A DNA stretch of 64,000 bases from DATGZH01 sp035297265 (GTDB lineage: Bacteria; Actinomycetota; Acidimicrobiia; Acidimicrobiales; RAAP-2). Made by a program: the position numbers and the translations under genes. Shown in pieces: positions 25,465 through 33,097 of the stretch (its first letter is position 1; every line of letters begins with the position of its first letter). The notes under the pieces were generated by a model. It was not told where the DNA came from, searched no databases, and saw only the letters and a list, made by a program, of their open reading frames with translations. The stretch is taken from NCBI GenBank assembly GCA_035297265.1, contig DATGZH010000019.1:1-64000 (forward strand), written 5' to 3'.

Positions 25465-26691
25465 TCAGTTGGCCCGCAGTGCCGTCTTGAGCTCTCGGGC
25501 GAGGCCGCCGTTCGGTCCGACACGGACCGTTTCGAGGTGCAGCCACTCCTGTAGTCGCAGGAGCTCCTCGGCGGCCGCGGCGGCCACGGTGGGGGGATTC
25601 GTGCCGTTCTCGGCGAAGGCTCCCCTGACGGCCAGGGCACCGGTCTTGCGGTCGGCCTTCAGGTCGAACCGGGCCACGAGCTGGTCGCCCATGAGGAAGG
25701 GGAGCACGTAGTAGCCGTACGTTCGCTGCGGTCCCGGGACGTAGACCTCGATGCGGTAGTCGAACCCGAACACCCTGGCCGTTCGGCGCCGTTCCCAGAC
25801 GAGCGAGTCGAACGGCGACAGGAAGGCGGTCGTGCTGACCGGCTTCTTCCCCACCTTCGTCCCGGGCACGACGTAGGCGGTGTCAGTCCATCCCTCCACT
25901 TCGACGGCCTGCAGCTCGCCCCCCTCGACGAGCTCGGCCACCCGGGCCTTCACGACGCTCGGGCGCAGCACGTAGTAATGCGCGAGATCGCCCGAGGTGG
26001 CCACACCGAGCGCCCGGGCGGCCAGCAGCAGGAGCGCCCGTTGGGCCCCATCGGGCGTCGGCGTGGGCTGCGCCAGCACCTCGGCCGGGATGACCCTCTC
26101 CGGCACGTCGTAGACCCGCTCGAAGCTCGAGGTCCGCCAGGCGGCCAGCTCTCCCCGGTCGAAGAGGAATTCGAGTGCCCGCCGGCCATCGCTCCGGCGT
26201 CCCCACCACTCGCCTTGGCGTCGACGGGGATCCTGGAGCTGCGAAGCGGCGAGGGGGCCCCGTTCCCGCACCTCGTCCAGTACGGCGTCGATGTAGGCGG
26301 CGTTGGCCTTGTGGTAGGCCTCCCAGCGCGGGGCGTGGGTCGGGCTGTCGCCGTAGGCCGAGGCGAAGAGGGCCGACCGCCAGCGCAGGAGGGGTTCGTG
26401 GGCCACCGGCACGAGCTGGGCCCGGGGACCCGAGCACTCGAACAGTGGTGCCCCCGGGCCCGACAGCCGGTCGAGCAGCCTGGTGTCATAGGCCCCGACC
26501 CGGCTGAACAGCACCACGTACTGGGTGCGCTCGAGCACGTTGATGGCGTCGAGCTGGACCACACCGACGTCGTCGATGGCCCGGCCCACCTGGCGGGCCG
26601 TGGCCGATCCTGTCGGGCGGGGCCGGTGGAGGCCCTGGGCCGTGACGGCCAGCCGTCTCGCCTCCTTCGCCGACAACCCGGCGCGCCGCAC
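25465..26691 (-). CDS. YcaQ/AlkZ-family winged-helix DNA glycosylase
   Basis: 408 residues of the HTH_42 superfamily: three winged-helix domains and a C-terminal beta barrel. The catalytic turn reads DDVGVVQLDAINVLERTQYV with Gln46-Leu47-Asp48. Family knowledge separates QxD (YcaQ/AlkX type, crosslink and bulky adduct repair) from QxQ (AlkZ); this is QxD. Other landmarks are WWGRRSDGRRALEFLFDRGE, FLSPFDSLVWERRRT and FGFDYRIEVYVP near the C-terminus. Cytosolic repair enzyme; no antibiotic cluster is adjacent, so a housekeeping role is likely. Confidence 0.88.
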   Translation of the reverse strand: MRRAGLSAKEARRLAVTAQGLHRPRPTGSATARQVGRAIDDVGVVQLDAINVLERTQYVVLFSRVGAYDTRLLDRLSGPGAPLFECSGPRAQLVPVAHEPLLRWRSALFASAYGDSPTHAPRWEAYHKANAAYIDAVLDEVRERGPLAASQLQDPRRRQGEWWGRRSDGRRALEFLFDRGELAAWRTSSFERVYDVPERVIPAEVLAQPTPTPDGAQRALLLLAARALGVATSGDLAHYYVLRPSVVKARVAELVEGGELQAVEVEGWTDTAYVVPGTKVGKKPVSTTAFLSPFDSLVWERRRTARVFGFDYRIEVYVPGPQRTYGYYVLPFLMGDQLVARFDLKADRKTGALAVRGAFAENGTNPPTVAAAAAEELLRLQEWLHLETVRVGPNGGLARELKTALRAN

Positions 26692-26751
26692 CTGACGATC
26701 CTACGGGCGTCGGGATGTCCCGCTGCCGGCCGCGGCCGTAGAGTTCCGGTC

Positions 26752-27147
26752 GTGCCGGCCCCGACGGAGCGCATCATCCCGTTGCTCGTCTACGAGGACA
26801 TCCCCTCGGCGCACGACTTCTTGGTGCAGGCCTTCGGGTTCCGCCCCGGCGGAGTCGAGCGAGACGGCGACGGGAACGCGGTGCACGGCGAGGTCTACCT
26901 CGGGGACCAGACCATCTGGCTGCATCGGGCCTTGCCGGAACAAGGGCTCGGACCGCCGGTCCGGGCGGGCATGGTCCACGGGGGCACGGTGGTCCACGTG
27001 CCCGACGTCGACGAGCACTGCGCCCGGGCCAAGGCCGCCGGCGCCATGATCACGAGGGAGCCGGCGGACCAGCCTTACGGCCAGCGGGAGTACGAGGCTC
27101 GGGACGCCGAGGGGCACCGGTGGTGGTTCGCCACGCCGACTGGTTGA
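26752..27147 (+). CDS. VOC-family protein
   Basis: 131 residues from GTG 26752. Two VOC modules: RIIPLLVYEDIPSAHDFLVQ, AFGFRPGG, VHGEVYLGDQTIWLHR, then GGTVVHVPDVDEHCARAKAA, GAMITREP, and the closing GQREYEARDAEGHRWWFA with the D-x-E-G-H turn. It resembles PhnB/glyoxalase-like dioxygenase-fold proteins often annotated as bleomycin-resistance-like. No ligand is predicted. It is followed after 25 bp by an SRPBCC protein, probably one operon. Confidence 0.88.
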   Translation: MPAPTERIIPLLVYEDIPSAHDFLVQAFGFRPGGVERDGDGNAVHGEVYLGDQTIWLHRALPEQGLGPPVRAGMVHGGTVVHVPDVDEHCARAKAAGAMITREPADQPYGQREYEARDAEGHRWWFATPTG

Positions 27148-27172
27148 GGACAGACGACGAACAGGAGGAGCC

Positions 27173-27679
27173 GTGCCTGACGAAGCAGCTGGAGCCCGTG
27201 GGACGGAGCGCATGGAGGTGCAACGCACCATCGCCGCCGAGCCGGCGGCGATCTTCGCCATCCTCAGCGACCCGCACGGTCACGTGGTCATCGACAGCTC
27301 GGGCATGTTGATGGACGCCTCGGGTGAGCCGGTCAAGGCCGTCGGTGACACGTTCGTCGTGCACATGGACCGGGAGGCGCTGAACGACTACCCCCTCGGG
27401 GAGTACGACGTCACCGTGACCATCACCGCGTTCACCCCCGATCGGGAGATCGCCTGGACGGTCCTCGGCCAGATCAAACCCCCGCTCGGCCACGTCTACG
27501 GCTACCGGCTCGAGCCGGTGGAAGAGGGCACGCTCGTCACCTCCTACTACGACTGGTCGGCGATCGATCCGACGTGGCGGGAGGCCGGCATCTTCCCGGT
27601 GATCTCCGAGGACGCCCTCCGGGCGACGCTGGGCATCCTCGCCCGCACCGTGGTCGCTAGCTCCAAGGCGAGCGGCTGA
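27173..27679 (+). CDS. SRPBCC/polyketide-cyclase-like protein
   Basis: 168 residues from GTG. START/SRPBCC pattern: MEVQRTIAAEPAAIFAILSD at the first strand and helix, GDTFVVHMDRE, TVTITAFTPDREIAWTVLG, YGYRLEPVEEGTLVTSYYDW and a long C-terminal helix (EDALRATLGILARTVVAS). This hydrophobic-pocket fold binds lipids or polyketide-like ligands; many actinobacterial copies are uncharacterised. It lies in a plus-strand pair with the preceding VOC gene. Confidence 0.85.
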   Translation: MPDEAAGARGTERMEVQRTIAAEPAAIFAILSDPHGHVVIDSSGMLMDASGEPVKAVGDTFVVHMDREALNDYPLGEYDVTVTITAFTPDREIAWTVLGQIKPPLGHVYGYRLEPVEEGTLVTSYYDWSAIDPTWREAGIFPVISEDALRATLGILARTVVASSKASG

Positions 27680-27716
27680 CACCACGGCGACGCGGACGTC
27701 CCCGGCGAGGGGTCGT

Positions 27717-28109
27717 TCAGCGGGCCGCCGTCACTTCGATCTCGACGAGCATCTCGGGGAACGCGAGACGGGTCACTCCGATCAGGGTGCTGGCCGGCAG
27801 GTTCGACCCGAGCACGGGTACGACCTCGGCGCCGTAGGCCGCCAGGAAGGCGTCGACGTCGGTCGTGTAGATCGTGGTCTTCACCACGTCGGCGACGGCC
27901 ATGCCGCCCCCCTCGAGAACCGTCACGATGTTGGCCAGGGTCTCCCGGATCTGCGTGGCCATGTCTCCGCTCACCGGTGGCGAGCCGTCGGGCCCGACGG
28001 CGCTCTGCCCGGAACAGACGAGTACCCGCTCCAGGCCGGACAGCTCGACGGCCTGGGAGAACCCGAAGGCCTTCGACCACTCCCATGGGTTGACGTCGGT
28101 ACGCTCCAT
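27717..28109 (-). CDS. RidA-family (YjgF/UK114) protein
   Basis: 130 residues from the ATG at 28109; AAGGAG lies upstream, and a longer frame to 28136 overlaps it. RidA landmarks: SGLERVLVCSGQSAVGPDG, QIRETLANIVTVLEGGGMAV, DVVKTTIYTTDVDAFLAAY, and STLIGVTRLAFPEMLVEIEV. The canonical Arg for 2-aminoacrylate binding corresponds to R in GVTRLAFPEM. RidA enzymes deaminate reactive enamine/imine intermediates; divergent paralogues have other substrates. Cytosolic. Confidence 0.9.
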   Translation of the reverse strand: MERTDVNPWEWSKAFGFSQAVELSGLERVLVCSGQSAVGPDGSPPVSGDMATQIRETLANIVTVLEGGGMAVADVVKTTIYTTDVDAFLAAYGAEVVPVLGSNLPASTLIGVTRLAFPEMLVEIEVTAAR

Positions 28110-28172
28110 CACGCTTGCTCCTTGGCTGGCGGCCACGTCGGCGTGGCCGGGCTCCTGACCGATTATCGCCGG

Positions 28173-28607
28173 TCACACCTCGATCAGCACGTGGCAACGC
28201 CACTTCCCGCCGCTGAGGGTGACCGAGAGCTCATGGTACGAGACGGCCTTCGGGACCGGCTCGACGAGCGACACCTGGTCTAGCGGCACCACCTCCAGGT
28301 CGCCGGCCATACCCCCGTCCTCGGTCTCGACGAGGTGGACCCGGACCGGGACGACGCTCAGGACGTCCACGGCGAAGATGACGTCTTCGAGCAGGGATAC
28401 GAGCATGTCCTCGGCCCCGTCGGGTTCGGCGTCGACCGGCACGACCGTGGTGGCGGCAGGGTCGGGCGGCTCGGCGAACACCTCGACGAGGGCGCGGACC
28501 GCCTCGGCCAGGCACTCGCCCCGCTCGGGGGCCCACGCCTCGATGACGAGACCCTCCGCATCCGGAAGCAGCCGGTGACCGATCTCGACCTCGTCTCCGT
28601 TCGGCAG
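28173..28607 (-). CDS. archease-like protein, probable non-canonical start
   Basis: 144 residues if CTG 28607 is the start. The frame has no ATG/GTG/TTG upstream of a GTG that would truncate the fold, yet the N-terminus looks real: VEIGHRLLPDAEGLVIEAWA then ERGECLAEAVRALVEVFAE, the archease opening with its metal-site Asp. GGGAGG lies 5 bases before the CTG. The rest follows the family: MLVSLLEDVIFAVDVLSVVP and the C-terminal KAVSYHELSVTLSGG, WRCHVLIEV, where the usual final Asp is Glu. Archease stimulates the RNA ligase RtcB; no rtcB is in the window. Confidence 0.7.
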   Translation of the reverse strand: MPNGDEVEIGHRLLPDAEGLVIEAWAPERGECLAEAVRALVEVFAEPPDPAATTVVPVDAEPDGAEDMLVSLLEDVIFAVDVLSVVPVRVHLVETEDGGMAGDLEVVPLDQVSLVEPVPKAVSYHELSVTLSGGKWRCHVLIEV

Positions 28608-28828
28608 TGCCGCCTCCCTCTTCGCGACCCGTCAAAGGCTGCCCGGGTCCGGACCCATTAAAGCTGAGTTGGCGGGGACGCTCATCACGCTGCCGCGACC
28701 CCTCAGCTCAACAAGTGTCCCGTCGCCATCGGTGCTCCCGCCTCGAGAGGATGGCTCATCTACGGTTGACAGCGGCCTTCGTCGAGGTACGCACGACGGG
28801 TCTGACCCGCGAGGGCCTCGCTCGGCCG

Positions 28829-29632
28829 CTACCCGTAGCGGAAGCCGCTCTGGAGCGGTCCGTCGACGCACCCGAGCCCGTGGTACATGCGGAGGCCGAC
28901 GAGGGCCCGCACCCGTTTCGAGAGCGTCGGCCAGACCTCGGGCCGGAGGGCCAGCGAGGCGTTCTCCTGTTGGCGGATCCAGGGCTGGCAGAAGTAGGTG
29001 ATGACCCCATGCCGTAGCTCGTCGTCGGTCGTGTTGGCGCCGGTCTGGTGGATGACCCGGCCGTCGAGGCAGACGAGGGAGCCTGACGGTCCCCCGACCG
29101 AGACGGTCTCGTCGACCCGTGACGCCAGGTCCCCCCTCGTCGCCGGGTCCTCCTTGTGCGAGCCCGGGATGAAGCGGGTGCCGCCGTTCGCCTCGGTGAA
29201 GTCGTCCAGCATCCAGATGATGTTGGCCACGAGGGGGAACGTGGGCCACGGCGGCGGGATGTAGTCCTGGTCGATGTGGAGGTACATCGGGTGGCCGCCC
29301 GGCCCGGTGACGTTGGCCGTGATGCTCGAAAGGAGGTACTCGGGGCCGAGGAGGCCGTTCATGAGGGCCAGGCCCACCGGGTGCTCGACCAGCTCGGCGA
29401 ACTCGGGGCCCTTGTTGAGGAGCCCGAACACCCGCTGGTTGCGGGGTCCGTCCTCCCAGCGGGGATCCGGGGAGAGGCCGGCCTCGCGCTCTTCCCGGGC
29501 TACCTCGACGAGACGGCCGCGGATCGGGGCTACCTCGCCCTCGGCGAGGACGTCGGTCACCACGCAGTAGCCGTCGCGCTCGAGCCCGGCGAGGGCCTCC
29601 TCCAGCTGCTCGTTGCCGACCGACGTCGTCAC
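28829..29632 (-). CDS. phytanoyl-CoA dioxygenase (PhyH) family 2-oxoglutarate oxygenase
   Basis: 267 residues. Facial triad: H119 and D121 in MYLHIDQDYIPP, H195 in GRVIHQTGANTT; R207 or a neighbour binds 2-oxoglutarate. The PhyH-typical N-terminus is DGYCVVTDVLAEGEVAPIRG, and the barrel includes IIWMLDDFTEANGGTRFIPG then SHK. Start is at 29632; a single ATG or GTG is not certain. Such enzymes hydroxylate CoA esters or small acids using O2 and Fe(II). It is divergent, 101 bp from the DinB/SDR/lyase operon, suggesting shared regulation. Confidence 0.9.
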   Translation of the reverse strand: MTTSVGNEQLEEALAGLERDGYCVVTDVLAEGEVAPIRGRLVEVAREEREAGLSPDPRWEDGPRNQRVFGLLNKGPEFAELVEHPVGLALMNGLLGPEYLLSSITANVTGPGGHPMYLHIDQDYIPPPWPTFPLVANIIWMLDDFTEANGGTRFIPGSHKEDPATRGDLASRVDETVSVGGPSGSLVCLDGRVIHQTGANTTDDELRHGVITYFCQPWIRQQENASLALRPEVWPTLSKRVRALVGLRMYHGLGCVDGPLQSGFRYG

Positions 29633-29733
29633 GTGACCTCGCTACCCGCTGGCCGTCCGGGTCGATCGTAGTGCCGGGAAGGCGGCGGCCCACGGGGCGA
29701 CGCACCCGTCGCGCCCATCGTCCCCGTCCTACG

Positions 29734-30312
29734 ATGAGCGCCGTGGAGCCCCTGGAGTACCTGGCCCTCGGGGCCGACACCTTCCGGGCCCGGCTCGTCG
29801 CCGTCGGGCCGGACCAGTGGGACGCCCCGACGCCCTGCACCGATTGGACGGTGCGGGACCTCGTGGGCCACGTGGTCGGCGGGAACCGCATGGCCGTGGC
29901 CCTCCTCGGCGGGGCGAGCACCGCCGAGGCCATCGCCTCGGTGCAGCGGGACCATCTGGGCGACGATCCGGTCGGCAACTTCGACGAGGCCGCCGCGGCC
30001 CAGGCGGCGGCCTTCGCCTCGCCCGGGGCGTTGGAGCGGGTCGTGCACCACCCGGCCGGCGACGTGCCGGGGAGCCGGCTGCTCGGGTTCCGCCTGGGGG
30101 ACCTCACCCTCCACGCCTGGGACCTCGCCCGGGCCACCGGGGGGGACGAGACGTTGGACGAAGCGCTGGTCGAGCAGGTCTACCTAGGCCTCGCCCCGAT
30201 GGCCCCCTTCATCGCCGAGACCGGCCGCTTCGGGGAGGGTCCGAGCGGCACCGTGGACGAAGACGCCCCGACCGTCGTGCGGCTGCTCGACGTGGCGGGC
30301 CGCCGCCCCTGA
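29734..30312 (+). CDS. DinB-like maleylpyruvate-isomerase-family protein (TIGR03086 type)
   Basis: 192 residues. Four-helix DinB-like bundle with the mycothiol-dependent isomerase pattern: PTPCTDWTVRDLVGHVVGGN (first His), VVHHPAGDVPGSRLLGF, and LGDLTLHAWDLARATG (last His). TIGR03086 proteins are metal-binding and thought to use mycothiol; this supports an actinobacterial host. Start ATG 29734, with GTG 29743 possible. The next gene begins 17 bp later. Confidence 0.88.
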   Translation: MSAVEPLEYLALGADTFRARLVAVGPDQWDAPTPCTDWTVRDLVGHVVGGNRMAVALLGGASTAEAIASVQRDHLGDDPVGNFDEAAAAQAAAFASPGALERVVHHPAGDVPGSRLLGFRLGDLTLHAWDLARATGGDETLDEALVEQVYLGLAPMAPFIAETGRFGEGPSGTVDEDAPTVVRLLDVAGRRP

Positions 30313-30329
30313 GCCACGGGGACGACCTC

Positions 30330-31112
30330 TTGCCGGCCGACGCCTTCGACCTCACCGGGCAGGTCGCTGTCGTGACCGGCGGCGGGACCGGCATCGGCCG
30401 GGCCACGGCCCGGGTGCTGGCCGACCACGGGGCCGACGTCGTGGTGGCGAGCCGGCGGGTCGAGAACCTGGAGCGCACCGCGGCAGAGGTGAAGAAGCGG
30501 CACCGGCGGGCCCTCGTCGTCCAGACCGACGTCCGCAAGCCCGAAGAGTGCGCCCGCCTCATCGACACCACGATCAACGACTTCGGCCGCCTCGATATCC
30601 TCGTGAACAACGCGGGCGGGTCGAAGGCCTTTCCGCTCGATCAGTGGACCCTGGCCGAATGGCAGAACTCGATCGCCCTCAACCTGGAGAGCGTCTTCTT
30701 CCTCTCGCAGCGGGCCGCCCGACACATGATCGAGGGCGGCGCCGGCGGCAGCATCGTGAACATCTCGTCGGGCGCCAGCCAGCTGGGGCTGCCCCACGTG
30801 GCCCCGTATGGCGCGGCCAAGGCGGGTGTGAACAACCTCACCCGGTCGATGGCCGCGGAGTACGGCCGCCACGGCATCCGGGTGAACTGCATCGCGGTCG
30901 GCGCGGTGAAGTCCGAGGGGTTCATCCGCTCCATGGAGGCCATCGGGCGGGACCCCGACGCGGTCGGTGCGTCGACGAACAGCATCGGCCGGGCCGGCGA
31001 ACCGGAGGAGATCGCCTACCCGATCCTCTTCCTCGTCTCGGCCGCGGCGAGCTTCCTCTCCGGCGAGACCATCCACGTCGGCGGGGGCCCACCCCTGCAG
31101 GGTCCGTGGTAG
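30330..31112 (+). CDS. short-chain dehydrogenase/reductase
   Basis: 260 residues from TTG 30330, chosen because it begins just before the first beta strand. Rossmann motif VAVVTGGGTGIGRATARVL; NNAG motif DILVNNAGGSKAF; catalytic Ser in VNISSGAS and Tyr-Lys in APYGAAKAG; C-terminal PEEIAYPILFLVSAAASFLS then GETIHVGGG. The TGxxxGIG and R pattern (VASRR) suggest NADPH use. It may act on a 3-oxo or 2-oxo acyl substrate in the same operon as the lyase. Followed by a small unknown gene after 8 bp. Confidence 0.92.
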   Translation: MPADAFDLTGQVAVVTGGGTGIGRATARVLADHGADVVVASRRVENLERTAAEVKKRHRRALVVQTDVRKPEECARLIDTTINDFGRLDILVNNAGGSKAFPLDQWTLAEWQNSIALNLESVFFLSQRAARHMIEGGAGGSIVNISSGASQLGLPHVAPYGAAKAGVNNLTRSMAAEYGRHGIRVNCIAVGAVKSEGFIRSMEAIGRDPDAVGASTNSIGRAGEPEEIAYPILFLVSAAASFLSGETIHVGGGPPLQGPW

Positions 31113-31120
31113 GAGGGGTG

Positions 31121-31477
31121 GTGGCCGGCGGCGCGGCGCGGCAGGTCGACCTCGACCTCCTCCAGCGGGCCCGGGACTCCCTCCCCGGTCAGCTGAACGC
31201 CGGGATCCTCATGGGCGACGGCGGGTTCTGCGTCCTCGGCTGGATGCTCTACTGCGCCGGTTTCCACGAGATCTCGCTCTACGCCAACACGGTGGCGGTG
31301 GCCGACCCGGCCCGGGGGGGCCCGGCCACCGACGTCGTGGCCGCGGTCTTCGGACTTCCGGTCGACGACGTGGTCCGGCTGGCCCAGCTGAACGACGAGG
31401 CCCCGGCGGCCGAGCGTCACGCCGCCGTCGCTCGCCAGCTCGACGAGCTGCTCGCCGAGGCGCGGTCGCAGGCCTGA
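31121..31477 (+). CDS. small protein, unrecognised (DUF6197-like?)
   Basis: 118 residues from GTG 31121, which follows AGGAGG. Helical throughout: QVDLDLLQRARDSLPGQLNA, GDGGFCVLGWMLYCAGFHEI, TDVVAAVFGLPVDDVVRLAQ, then LNDEAPAAERHAAVARQLDE. The CVLGW core and the LNDE loop recall DUF6197-type immunity-like helical proteins, but I am not sure. No membrane segment. Its stop TGA abuts the ATG of the lyase gene, so translational coupling is likely. Confidence 0.6.
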   Translation: MAGGAARQVDLDLLQRARDSLPGQLNAGILMGDGGFCVLGWMLYCAGFHEISLYANTVAVADPARGGPATDVVAAVFGLPVDDVVRLAQLNDEAPAAERHAAVARQLDELLAEARSQA

Positions 31478-33097
31478 ATGGGCCAACTCGACGGCGGCCA
31501 GATCGTCATCCGGTCGCTCAAGGACCACGGGGTGAGCCATCTCTTCTCGCTCGGCGGGGGGCACATCAACCCGACGTGGTGGGAGGCCGAACGGGCCGGC
31601 CTGCGCCGCATCGACGTGCGCCACGAAGCCGCCGCCCTCTACGCCGCCGAGGGCTGGGCCCTCGCCACCGGCGAGCTGGGCGTGGGCATGGTCACGGCCG
31701 GCCCAGGCGTCACGAACGCCCTCACCGGGCTGGCCACCGCCTACCACGACGGGGTACCGGTCCTCTGCCTGGCCGGGGCGGCCACGACCCGGGGCGAGGA
31801 CACCGGCGAGGTCGAGAGCCTGGAGCAGCTCGAGCTCGTGCGGCCGGTGACGAAGTGGGCCCGCCGGGTCCACCACCTGGAGCGCCTCCCCGAGCAGCTG
31901 GCCGTGGCCATCACCGAGGCCCGCTCGGGCCGGCCGGGTCCGACCTACCTCGAGGTGCCCATCGACCTCATCCACTCCTCGGTCGACGAGGAGGCGCTCA
32001 GCTGGCCCGAGCCCCGTCGGCCCCTCGTCCCGCCGACCATGCCCCCGCCCGAGCTCATCGAGCGGGCGGCGCAGGCCATCGCCTCGGCGGAGCGCCCGGC
32101 CGTCGTGGCCGGGAGCGGGGTGTGGTGGAGCGGCGCCGGGGCCGAGCTCCGGGCCCTCGTCGAGCGCGCCGGCCTCCCCCTCGTCACCCGGCGGGCCGCC
32201 AGGGGCCTCCTCCCCGACGACCATCCGCTCTGCTTCGGTCAGCACTGGGCCTCGGTCGTCTACCAGGCCGACGTGCTCCTCGTGGTCGGCACCCAGCTCG
32301 ACTACTTCTTCGGCTACGGGCGCTTCCCGCACCTCCGCCAGCTCGTCCAGCTCGACATCCACCCGGGCGAGCTCGGCCGCAACGGTGCCCCGGTCACCGT
32401 CCCGCTGCTCGGCGACGCCGGGGCCACGCTCGCCGCCCTGACCGAGGCCCTCGACCCGCTCGACACCAAGGCCTGGGTGGCCGCCCTCTCGGCCCAGGCC
32501 GAGGCCCGGGCCCTCGGTCGCGCCGAGCTCGCCGCCGCCGACCGCGTCCCCATCCACCCGCTGCGGGTGTGCGCCGAGATCGAGGCGGTGGCGGGCCGGG
32601 AAGCGAACGTCGTGACCGACGGCAGCAACATGTTGATGTGGACCGACGTCGGGCTCGGCGCCTACGAGCCGGGTCGCCATGCCAGCCTCGGCCCGCTCGG
32701 CACGATCGGCCACGGGGCGGGCCTCGCCCTCGGCATGGCGTGCGCCCGCCCGGACGGGCCGACCGTCTGGGCGGTCGGGGACGGGTCCTTCGGGTTCCAC
32801 TGCATGGAGCTCGACACCGCGGCGCGCCACGGCCTGCCGGTGACGGCGGTGATCTTCAACAATGGCGGTTGGAGCGCCGCCTGGATCCCCCTCGGGGAAC
32901 GTCACTACGAGCGCATGGCGCCGGCCTTCGACGGAGTGGGTGAGTGCGTGGAGCGTCCCGACCAGCTCCGCCCGGCGCTCGAGCGGGCCATCGGCTCGGG
33001 CGGTCCGGCCATCGTCAACGTGTTCGTCGACCCGGCGCCCCCTTACTTCGCCGGCCGGCGGTTCCGCTGGGAGGAGGACATGCCGACGCCGTCCTGA
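31478..33097 (+). CDS. thiamine-diphosphate-dependent lyase (2-hydroxyacyl-CoA lyase / oxalyl-CoA decarboxylase-like)
   Basis: 539 residues in the acetolactate-synthase superfamily: Pyr domain with activating Glu50 (VRHEAAALYAAEGWALATG), central domain, and PP domain with AVGDGSFGFHCMELDTAARH then VIFNNGGW (GDG-x-NN ThDP/Mg site, near residue 434). The substrate region HINPTWW and the FSLGGGHI opening recall 2-hydroxyacyl-CoA lyases more than acetolactate synthase, and there is no small regulatory subunit. Starts on the previous gene's stop. Its last 55 bp overlap the convergent monooxygenase. Confidence 0.88.
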   Translation: MGQLDGGQIVIRSLKDHGVSHLFSLGGGHINPTWWEAERAGLRRIDVRHEAAALYAAEGWALATGELGVGMVTAGPGVTNALTGLATAYHDGVPVLCLAGAATTRGEDTGEVESLEQLELVRPVTKWARRVHHLERLPEQLAVAITEARSGRPGPTYLEVPIDLIHSSVDEEALSWPEPRRPLVPPTMPPPELIERAAQAIASAERPAVVAGSGVWWSGAGAELRALVERAGLPLVTRRAARGLLPDDHPLCFGQHWASVVYQADVLLVVGTQLDYFFGYGRFPHLRQLVQLDIHPGELGRNGAPVTVPLLGDAGATLAALTEALDPLDTKAWVAALSAQAEARALGRAELAAADRVPIHPLRVCAEIEAVAGREANVVTDGSNMLMWTDVGLGAYEPGRHASLGPLGTIGHGAGLALGMACARPDGPTVWAVGDGSFGFHCMELDTAARHGLPVTAVIFNNGGWSAAWIPLGERHYERMAPAFDGVGECVERPDQLRPALERAIGSGGPAIVNVFVDPAPPYFAGRRFRWEEDMPTPS

